A DNA stretch of 8,539 nucleotides, from NCBI GenBank assembly GCA_002505945.1, contig DAWM01000019.1, positions 575 through 9,113 of the forward strand, given 5' to 3'. Positions 1 through 5,558 of the stretch are shown piece after piece. Within the stretch, counting starts at the first letter, position 1. Every line of letters starts with the position of its first letter. Both the position numbers and the translations under genes were made by a program. Below the pieces are notes generated by a model. It was not told the DNA's origin. It was given only the letters and a program-made list of their open reading frames with translations, and searched no databases. This DNA is from Candidatus Woesearchaeota archaeon UBA119. Its GTDB lineage: Archaea; Nanobdellota; Nanobdellia; Woesearchaeales; UBA119.

Positions 1-520
1 TTTCATCCAGCTTATCCAGTTGAGAGATGCTGTCATCAACCATCTGCTGCGAGGTTTGCAGTATAGACAGAAGCTTACTCCCAATCTCCTTGGTTATCTC
101 TGCGCTCTCAGATTGAACATCTGCCCTAATAGAACTAATTACCTCATAAACAAGGTTCATACGAGATTCATCAACATAAAAGTCCAATACATTTCTTGCG
201 CTAGGGTCTAGAGAAAGATTCTGAGGGATATTCACACAAGCACTAACCACACCAAGCTCTATGGCTCTTTTGCATGAAGAGATATCAGAGAAATAAACTA
301 AATTATTATCAGAAGAGTTCAAACTCTCAATAATCCTTTGATTAAGTTCACCTGTAGCATTTCCAGAGAAACCAATATTCAATTTTGAAGTGCCGGGCGA
401 AGATAAACTTGCCCCAATTATCAATACAATAAGCAGAGGGGCAATCAAAACTATCAGGGCCGAACCCCACGACCTAAAAAGAATCTTCACATTCTTAAAA
501 AATATTGTAAAAGGTATCAT
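1..520 (-). CDS. ABC-2 type transporter permease, N-terminal part (3' end outside window)
   Basis: Membrane subunit of an ABC-2 type exporter. The visible 173 residues begin with a short basic cytosolic stretch. A strong hydrophobic helix follows at about residues 20-39, with Pro28 in it as is common in this family. The rest is a long extracytoplasmic segment that contains the usual mixed alpha/beta pattern, including an IP pair at 98-99. It has two cysteines, C83 and C95, which could form a disulfide, and ends in a polar, coiled-coil-like stretch, as in YhgE/Pip-like members. The remaining membrane helices would lie beyond base 1. The ATG at 518-520 is the first possible start because a TAA lies directly upstream in frame. 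No clear Shine-Dalgarno sequence is seen. It lies 48 bases after the ATPase gene on the same strand, so the two are probably co-transcribed. The substrate cannot be told. Confidence 0.82.
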   Translation of the reverse strand, partial: MIPFTIFFKNVKILFRSWGSALIVLIAPLLIVLIIGASLSSPGTSKLNIGFSGNATGELNQRIIESLNSSDNNLVYFSDISSCKRAIELGVVSACVNIPQNLSLDPSARNVLDFYVDESRMNLVYEVISSIRADVQSESAEITKEIGSKLLSILQTSQQMVDDSISQLDKLDE

Positions 521-568
521 TTAAATCATCTATTTGTTTGTCTTTTAATTATTCTTTTATTACTTGTA

Positions 569-1552
569 TTATTCATGAAGGAAAGCCTGATCCAGGGAGG
601 GATTCTTTAATCTCAACTCAATTATCTCATCTCCCTGAGCTTCCACTCTTTCTTCTATATAATTCATAAGTTCTAAAGGATTATTACATATAAACACAGC
701 TTCAACAATCCCATCATGGTCCTCTACCACGTCCTTCATAAGAATACTGCGTTTAAACTTTCTGGCCACTTTATTAATCAAAGGCTCATAATTCCCATCG
801 CGGGTTCTTAGGATTATTTTATGACCGCGTGAGAACCTTTCTCTTAATTCAGCTGGGGAGCCAATCTCCTTAATCCTACCTTTTTCCAGGAGAGCAACCC
901 TAGAGCACACCCTCTCTAAATCATTTACCGAATGGCTTGAGAGAAGTATCGTAGTGCCAGCCTTATTTATTCTGCGAACAAGAGCCCATATCTTCTCCCT
1001 AAGCAAAGGGTCTAGGTCAGAGGTGGGCTCATCTAAAATCAGAAGTTTTGGATTATGAATAAGGGCGCATGCAATATCAAGCCTTCTTCTCATTCCGCCA
1101 GAAAGATTGCGAGCAAGCACCTGCTTGGACTCTGAGAGAGACATTAAATCCAATAAAGTATTGATGTTGGATTTAAGCGTATCACCTGAAATCCTATATA
1201 ACTTTCCGAAGTATACAAGGTTCTCCCAAACAGTCATCTTATCATAAAAACTCGGGGTTTGAGCTGCAAAACCAAAGAAATCCTTAAACTCCCTTTTATG
1301 CTTGAATACAGAACGAAATACAGATGTATCAGAACCTTTATGCCTTTTCTTTTGCATAAGATACTTAACATCGCCTTTCTCTGGTTTAAGAAAACCAATT
1401 ATACAGCTCAAAAGAGTAGTTTTTCCTGTTCCACTTGCTCCTATAATACCTAAAACCTCCCCCTCATTAAGAGAGAAAGAAACCCCCCTCAAAACAGGAA
1501 GCTTGCCAAAAGCCTTTCTTAACCCTTCCACTTGCAACAAAGGATTCCCCAT
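569..1552 (-). CDS. ABC-2 type exporter, ATP-binding subunit
   Basis: Cytosolic ATPase that would power the permease encoded downstream. The 327-residue protein has all the ABC motifs: Walker A GASGTGKT at 38-45, Q-loop Gln98, signature LSGGM at 150-154, Walker B ending in D174-E175, D-loop SDLD at 178-181 and switch His207. Residues of about 246-327 form the extra C-terminal domain typical of DrrA/CcmA-like ABC-2 ATPases. The stretch between Walker A and the Q-loop looks about ten residues longer than usual and is rich in Lys/Arg (about 60-92), possibly a lineage-specific loop. The ATG lies at 1550-1552 without a Shine-Dalgarno sequence. An AT-rich box about 28 bases upstream suggests a leaderless transcript. 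The family exports drugs, lipids, polysaccharides or peptides, and nothing here decides which. Confidence 0.93.
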   Translation of the reverse strand: MGNPLLQVEGLRKAFGKLPVLRGVSFSLNEGEVLGIIGASGTGKTTLLSCIIGFLKPEKGDVKYLMQKKRHKGSDTSVFRSVFKHKREFKDFFGFAAQTPSFYDKMTVWENLVYFGKLYRISGDTLKSNINTLLDLMSLSESKQVLARNLSGGMRRRLDIACALIHNPKLLILDEPTSDLDPLLREKIWALVRRINKAGTTILLSSHSVNDLERVCSRVALLEKGRIKEIGSPAELRERFSRGHKIILRTRDGNYEPLINKVARKFKRSILMKDVVEDHDGIVEAVFICNNPLELMNYIEERVEAQGDEIIELRLKNPSLDQAFLHE

Positions 1553-1576
1553 GATTTAGTTAAGGTAAATACTCAG

Positions 1577-1610
1577 TTTTTAAACTTTGTTGTTAGACTT
1601 ACGATTTATA
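1577..1610 (-). promoter_or_regulatory. Candidate TATA boxes for the ABC exporter operon
   Basis: Reading the minus strand, TTTAAAAA covers 1584-1577, centred about 28 bases before the ATG at 1552. That is the distance expected for archaeal box A on a leaderless transcript, and it fits the lack of a ribosome binding site. A second candidate, TATAAAT at 1610-1604, would give a leader of roughly 25-30 bases. I cannot say which is used. Confidence 0.45.
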
Positions 1611-1684
1611 GAAAAGCTCATTCTTGAGATATGCAAAAGTATGCTGTTTCTCTCTTTTCTTGATGCATATATAGAAACAAAAGT

Positions 1685-1692
1685 TTTAAATA
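1685..1692 (+). promoter_or_regulatory. Candidate TATA box for the RHH / surface-protein operon
   Basis: TTTAAATA matches the archaeal box A consensus (TTTAWATA) and follows an A-rich stretch, 1674-1683, that could serve as the BRE. Transcription would start near 1711-1716, giving a leader of about 140 bases before the ATG at 1856. An alternative box, ACATAAAG at 1809-1816, would place the start close to 1838 with a short leader. Confidence 0.5.
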
Positions 1693-1700
1693 GGGGAATA

Positions 1701-1719
1701 AACAAGAAAAGAACAAGAA
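1701..1719 (+). repeat. Tandem direct repeat AACAAGAA, 11-base period
   Basis: AACAAGAA occurs at 1701-1708 and again at 1712-1719, exactly 11 bases apart, so both copies would face the same side of the helix. They lie between the candidate TATA box at 1685-1692 and its expected start site, a natural place for a repressor. Binding by the RHH proteins encoded downstream is an inference; the A-rich composition makes chance recurrence possible. Confidence 0.5.
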
Positions 1720-1767
1720 GCATACATAACAATTACACAAAACCATTTTAAGGCAATAAAAAACATA

Positions 1768-1794
1768 CAAAAACTACAAAAAGTAGTGTTTTTG
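1768..1794 (+). other. Bulged inverted repeat / hairpin in the leader
   Basis: The left arm CAAAAACTAC (1768-1777) pairs with the right arm GTAG-TG-TTTTTG (1783-1794). This gives ten base pairs with a two-base bulge (1788-1789) and a loop of five A (1778-1782). If transcription starts near 1714, it folds in the mRNA leader of the RHH operon. If it starts near 1838, it is an upstream DNA palindrome. It is not a classic terminator because the T run is inside the stem. Confidence 0.5.
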
Positions 1795-1795
1795 A

Positions 1796-1816
1796 ACACA
1801 TAAAGCACACATAAAG
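1796..1816 (+). repeat. Tandem direct repeat ACACATAAAG, 11-base period
   Basis: Two perfect copies of the 10-mer ACACATAAAG lie at 1796-1805 and 1807-1816, separated by one base, so the period is again 11. They sit 40-60 bases before the ATG of the first RHH gene and overlap an alternative TATA-like box. As a perfect 10-mer pair this is stronger than the AACAAGAA repeat. A role as an RHH operator is inferred. Confidence 0.55.
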
Positions 1817-1855
1817 ATTACAAGAACAAAGAGATGATTGATTAAAGGAATCAGA

Positions 1856-2041
1856 ATGGCCAAGATAGAAACTGTAAACGTAAGAATCCCAAGGAAGGTG
1901 GTGGATTGGCTAGATGATCTAATCAAGGAAGGACTCTACAAATCCCGTTCTGAAGCAATAAGAGCTTTCCTAAGAGAGTATGTTTTAAGCGAAGAGAACA
2001 GTGCCAAATCAAGCTCTTTGGAGGAGGGAGGAAATGAATGA
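1856..2041 (+). CDS. Ribbon-helix-helix (CopG/Arc/MetJ-type) transcriptional regulator
   Basis: A 61-residue DNA-binding protein with a textbook RHH fold. A beta-strand at about 5-11 (alternating V7, V9, I11, with N8 and R10 facing out) would insert into the DNA major groove. Helix A (13-25), a Gly26 turn and helix B (about 31-44) follow. The pattern YKSRSEAIR at 28-36 is typical of archaeal CopG-like proteins. The tail (45-61) is acidic and Ser-rich. RHH proteins act as dimers and usually bind tandem or inverted short sites. I chose the ATG at 1856, preceded by AGGA at 1846-1849 with spacing 6; an in-frame TTG at 1838 would add six residues. It is first in the operon and overlaps the next gene by 8 bases. 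Autoregulation is likely but inferred. Confidence 0.88.
   Translation: MAKIETVNVRIPRKVVDWLDDLIKEGLYKSRSEAIRAFLREYVLSEENSAKSSSLEEGGNE
2023..2027 (+). promoter_or_regulatory. Shine-Dalgarno sequence fixing the start of the second RHH gene
   Basis: GGAGG lies at 2023-2027, six bases before the ATG at 2034 and inside the 3' end of the first RHH gene. It decides for the ATG at 2034 over the in-frame ATG at 2001, which has no such site, and implies translational coupling. Confidence 0.7.
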
Positions 2042-2300
2042 TGTATTAGTCAGCATCAGGATGCCTGCTCCGCTAGCCAAAAGACTTGGTACTTTATGTG
2101 AAAAGAACTTTTATATGGATTTGTCTGAGCAGATAAGAGCTGTGCTAAACAAGAAATTTCTAGAGCACAAAAACCAGAAATCTGGCGCTATGAAAAAGAG
2201 CTCAAATAAGCACGAAAAAGAGAAAGAATTGGAAGATATGCTAGAAAGGAATGAACAATTACTAAGAGAGTTAAAGGAATCGTTGAGGAATATAAAATGA
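2034..2300 (+). CDS. Second RHH-like DNA-binding protein with C-terminal coiled coil
   Basis: This 88-residue protein has a second, more divergent RHH pattern: strand 3-9 (alternating V4, V6, I8 with S7 and R9 outward), a Pro turn at 11-13, helix A about 12-24 and helix B about 31-43 starting at S31-E32. After a polar linker rich in Lys and Ser, residues 61-86 form a charged helix with leucines at 66, 70, 77, 80 and 84, a likely short coiled coil. This tail is not part of the basic fold and could drive higher-order assembly or contact a partner. Its stop overlaps the next ATG (ATGA at 2297-2300), so it is tightly coupled to the surface-protein gene. Heterodimers with the first RHH protein are possible. 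The RHH assignment is from pattern alone. Confidence 0.75.
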   Translation: MNDVLVSIRMPAPLAKRLGTLCEKNFYMDLSEQIRAVLNKKFLEHKNQKSGAMKKSSNKHEKEKELEDMLERNEQLLRELKESLRNIK

Positions 2301-5300
2301 GGAAGAAAATCAAGGAATTTGGAAAGGGAAATGGTTTAGAGAAAGGAGCCATTATTGTTTTCCTTGCATTAATTATCGGAATTGGCATTTTTTCAGAGAT
2401 TGATTTGGTTTATAGTGAGGAAAACTCGACAAATACAAGCCAAACAAATGAAACCACCCCTGACCAAGAATCAACGGATACAGAGATAAAGTGGACTGGA
2501 GAGCATGGGCCTGAAGATGATATAATCGTTGAATACGAACCCAATGCAGATTATTCCTTTTGGAGTTTATGGAGCAGTTCATTAGAAAATTTTTCATTGC
2601 CCATAAGTCCAGATGGAAATGTTTCAGAAATCCAGGATTTAGATTGGAGTTGTTTTCAAGCCTTACCAGAAAATAATCTTTCTTGTACTACTAAAGGAAT
2701 ACCTAAAGGCAAATATACATGGGCTCTATCTCTAAAGAAGGGAGACAAGGAATATTCTACTCCTTTATTTAACTTGGAAATTGAGAGAGCTGAGCCAAAC
2801 ATAACATTACAGGTCTCGGAAAACATAATATATCAAAACGAGACCATAGGGATTGCAGCTGAGAATCGGGAAGATGAGGGAAAAATCTATCTTTTCATAA
2901 ATGATTCCAAAATTAATGAATCTCAAAACCAGATATCAATCAACCATATATTTGATGAACCAGGTGAATATGAGATAAAACTAGTTTATAATGGCTCCGA
3001 GAACTATTTGGAGAAAACTATAGAGAAAGAGATTGGGGTGCTGCCCCTTGAATTCTCCCTCACTCTTAAAGGGAATTATACCTTAGGAGAGGAAGGCGAA
3101 TTTGCCTTAGAAGCGCCAGATGGAGCTAATTCTACTGTTAAAATTTACGGGCCCAATGAAACAATGCTGGGACCTTTTGCAGAATGCACTACCCATTATT
3201 CTATCAAGAACGGGAGCTATCCTATCAGAAGAACCTTGGGTTGCATTAACAAGACTGGCCATTATTACATAAACTCAACAATAAAGTATCTAAACATAAC
3301 AAGAATCCTTGAAGAAGGATACTTTGTATCAAACAATCTTGAAATCGAGATAGATGGAGAAAGAGATTTATTGGCCGGGGAAGAACTTGATTTGGAAGCC
3401 AGTGCCTCAGGAGGCCTTCCCCCCTATACATATGTATGGAAATTAGAGAATGGAACTGAAATAGAGGATAAGAATCTTAATTTGAAACTTAATGAAGAAG
3501 GAAGATATAATATTGTATTAGAAGTCAAGGATAAAGAAGATAATTCTCTAAGCGAAGAATTTATTGTTGATGTAGATGAATGGAAAGAGATTACCATTAG
3601 AGTAAAAGACTCAGCAGGGAAAGCTATTGAATCCGCTTATGTGGATTTTGGAGATAGAAGTGGTTATACGAACAAAAATGGAGAAGTAAAAGTCAAAGTT
3701 CCAGTAGGAGAACAAACATTAAGGGTCGAGAAGGATGATTACGAGGCTTATAGAAGGAATATTGCAGTCCAAGAGAAGAAAACAATTGATGTTGTCCTTG
3801 AATTAGAAGAATCCTTGGCAAGCAAACTCAACAAAATAATCCTGCTTCATCCAAAAGATGATATTGCTCTTGATTATAATGAGATTACATTTTTAGCAAG
3901 TGTGAGCAGTGCTGAGCTAGCAGAATGCAGCGTTTTCCTCAAGACTAAGAACTCAGATTGGTTTGAAGAGATAAAGAATTTTGAGGTTGAAGAAAGCTAT
4001 GCCTTTGAGCTAAAGGAGCAACTGAACAAAGGAGAGTATCAATGGAAAATAGAATGCGATATCAACAACCAAAGCTTTTCATCTGATACTGCTAGTTTTG
4101 AAGTCAGAAGTAGCAAGGGAGATCAAAAACAAGAAACAACCTTAGAAGCAAGTTCAGTGGAAGAAAGCGAAAAAAGTCAAGAAAGTATTGACGCCGGTTC
4201 TTTAAGAACCAAGATAGAGGCAGGATTTGAGAATCTTGACAAACTTGACATGGAATCAAAGGCAGCAGCAGGAGTGCTTTCTGTCAAGCAAGAGCTTGAG
4301 AAGGCACTTCAAACATTTGAAAGAAAGATGCGGGACTTGAACAATCTCCAATATAGGAAAGACCTAAGCAGTGAGGAAAAGAAAGAAAAGGCAGAGGAAT
4401 ACCAAGAAGAGTTGGAGGATTTAGAGAAAAACACAATATCTTTCGTAGAAGTAGAGGATTCAGAAAGCTATGTCAATTACCCGAAGAATAAGGAGCTCAT
4501 CCAGATTGCTTTAGACTATCAAGATGAGAAAGGTATTGTAGGCAAAATAGATGAAGAGAAACTAAAAGAACTCCAGAATAAGCTTTCTGTAGAAACTAAA
4601 GTAAGCCATGTTATACTAAGCTTTCTTGACAATCAAACAAAGAAGATTACGCTTGTAGAAAAGACCATAACATATTCTGGCGAAGAAGACAACAGAATAT
4701 TCCTATTAGAGAACATATCAAAGGATTTTGCAGAATCTACAAACACTATTACATTCTTAGAAGAACAAGAAACAATCAAAAAAGATCCTTTGGTGAAATA
4801 TGAATTAAAAGAAAAAATAAACTATTATACAGAGGGATTCAAGGATTTCAAGGGAGTTAAAGAAGGCCAGACTATCCTATTCTCAAATAACCTTGTTTCC
4901 ACCAAGAAAAAAGGGAATCTTATCACAGGAGCCTTCAGCCTGCCGGAAGTTGATTTCACCTCACCTATGTTTGGGATAATATTGGTTTCCATTGTGCTTG
5001 CCATATACCTAATCTTTTCAACAGAAATTGGAGAAAGGATTATCAGCATTGCAGGAGCCAGTAAGAAAAGAAAGATTACCAGACTGAACTCTCTAATAAA
5101 TGACTCGTTAAACTATATTGAAGAAGGGGACTTGAACAGAGCTAACATGGTTTTCAAAGAGATAAAACTTCTCTACGAAAAGATGCCTCAACGGATTAAA
5201 GAGGATGCATATGATAATGCAATAGAGGTATATGATAAAATAAACAAAGCCTATCTCTCAAAACTAGTAGATCAGACAGCCGAGAAGATTAGGAAAGGAG

Positions 5301-5422
5301 AAAGGCTAAACAAAGTGGATACGATGGAAAGATTAAACCAAGCTTATGAGCTTCTTAATGAAGAAGATAAAAAGGCCATGGAAGATGAAGTGGAAGACCT
5401 CCTAAAGATACTCAATAACTAA
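2297..5422 (+). CDS. Large bitopic surface protein with Ig-like, PKD and carboxypeptidase-regulatory-like modules
   Basis: The 1041-residue protein has no recognised name. A basic head is followed by a membrane helix at about 17-33 (an uncleaved anchor or signal), then a Thr/Asn/Ser-rich linker with several N-glycosylation sequons. Outer modules in order: Ig-like with C119/C130 (65-163); beta-sandwich (165-250); another with C297/C316 (251-347); PKD-like (348-427, with GGLPPYTYVW); carboxypeptidase-regulatory/PEGA-like (430-503); Ig-like with C544/C587 (508-605). A charged linker, a coiled coil (about 636-712) and a mixed domain (713-889) follow. A second membrane helix lies at about 890-908, then a 130-residue helical tail predicted cytosolic and reminiscent of TPR-like hairpins. 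GAGGA at 2285-2289 supports the ATG start. Its context and topology match the ATPase encoded next, suggesting a shared complex; adhesion or scaffold roles are equally possible. Confidence 0.85.
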   Translation: MRKKIKEFGKGNGLEKGAIIVFLALIIGIGIFSEIDLVYSEENSTNTSQTNETTPDQESTDTEIKWTGEHGPEDDIIVEYEPNADYSFWSLWSSSLENFSLPISPDGNVSEIQDLDWSCFQALPENNLSCTTKGIPKGKYTWALSLKKGDKEYSTPLFNLEIERAEPNITLQVSENIIYQNETIGIAAENREDEGKIYLFINDSKINESQNQISINHIFDEPGEYEIKLVYNGSENYLEKTIEKEIGVLPLEFSLTLKGNYTLGEEGEFALEAPDGANSTVKIYGPNETMLGPFAECTTHYSIKNGSYPIRRTLGCINKTGHYYINSTIKYLNITRILEEGYFVSNNLEIEIDGERDLLAGEELDLEASASGGLPPYTYVWKLENGTEIEDKNLNLKLNEEGRYNIVLEVKDKEDNSLSEEFIVDVDEWKEITIRVKDSAGKAIESAYVDFGDRSGYTNKNGEVKVKVPVGEQTLRVEKDDYEAYRRNIAVQEKKTIDVVLELEESLASKLNKIILLHPKDDIALDYNEITFLASVSSAELAECSVFLKTKNSDWFEEIKNFEVEESYAFELKEQLNKGEYQWKIECDINNQSFSSDTASFEVRSSKGDQKQETTLEASSVEESEKSQESIDAGSLRTKIEAGFENLDKLDMESKAAAGVLSVKQELEKALQTFERKMRDLNNLQYRKDLSSEEKKEKAEEYQEELEDLEKNTISFVEVEDSESYVNYPKNKELIQIALDYQDEKGIVGKIDEEKLKELQNKLSVETKVSHVILSFLDNQTKKITLVEKTITYSGEEDNRIFLLENISKDFAESTNTITFLEEQETIKKDPLVKYELKEKINYYTEGFKDFKGVKEGQTILFSNNLVSTKKKGNLITGAFSLPEVDFTSPMFGIILVSIVLAIYLIFSTEIGERIISIAGASKKRKITRLNSLINDSLNYIEEGDLNRANMVFKEIKLLYEKMPQRIKEDAYDNAIEVYDKINKAYLSKLVDQTAEKIRKGERLNKVDTMERLNQAYELLNEEDKKAMEDEVEDLLKILNN

Positions 5423-5558
5423 ACTAAAAGAATGGAAAAGGGAATGAGGATAAAAGAGAATGAAGAGGTATGAATGAGATATATGAACAAAGGAGATTAT
5501 AATACAAATAGAAATCAAAGACAAGTGAAAGGAAAGAAAGGAAAAAGAAGCAATCAAG
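5423..5558 (+). promoter_or_regulatory. Purine-rich gap with possible internal promoter
   Basis: This 136-base spacer between the two large genes consists mostly of A and G on the plus strand and holds several Shine-Dalgarno-like stretches. TTATAATA at 5497-5504, preceded by AAAGGAGA, could be a TATA box that starts transcription near 5525, giving the ATPase gene its own promoter. No stable hairpin or terminator was seen. A 42-codon frame (5474-5602) lies here but looks like chance. Confidence 0.3.

Larger units (their letters stand above)
1553..1855. promoter_or_regulatory. Divergent intergenic control region between exporter and RHH operon
   Basis: This 303-base, very A-rich region holds no convincing gene on either strand. 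It contains candidate box A elements in both directions, two tandem direct repeats with 11-base period (1701-1719 and 1796-1816), a third scattered copy of ACAAGAA at 1820-1826, and a bulged hairpin at 1768-1794. A wide inverted repeat, ATATGCA (1629-1635) with TGCATAT (1664-1670), is also present. GTATGCT at 1639-1645 recurs inverted at 1719-1725. This density just before two DNA-binding protein genes suggests operators, which is an inference. Confidence 0.6.

Noticed and set aside
20..211. Plus-strand frame of 63 codons
   Set aside because: It is antisense to the permease gene, which has a clear membrane helix and family-like pattern.
1629..1670. Inverted repeat ATATGCA / TGCATAT as an operator
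   Set aside because: Seven-base arms separated by 28 bases in A/T-rich DNA can easily arise by chance; kept only as a remark in the control region.
1701..1826. CRISPR-like or transposon end repeats
   Set aside because: The repeats are short, only two tandem copies each, with no spacers, no terminal inverted repeats and no transposase or cas gene nearby.
2001..2033. In-frame ATG at 2001 as start of the second RHH gene
   Set aside because: It lacks a ribosome binding site and would add eleven residues outside the RHH fold; the ATG at 2034 has GGAGG at good spacing.
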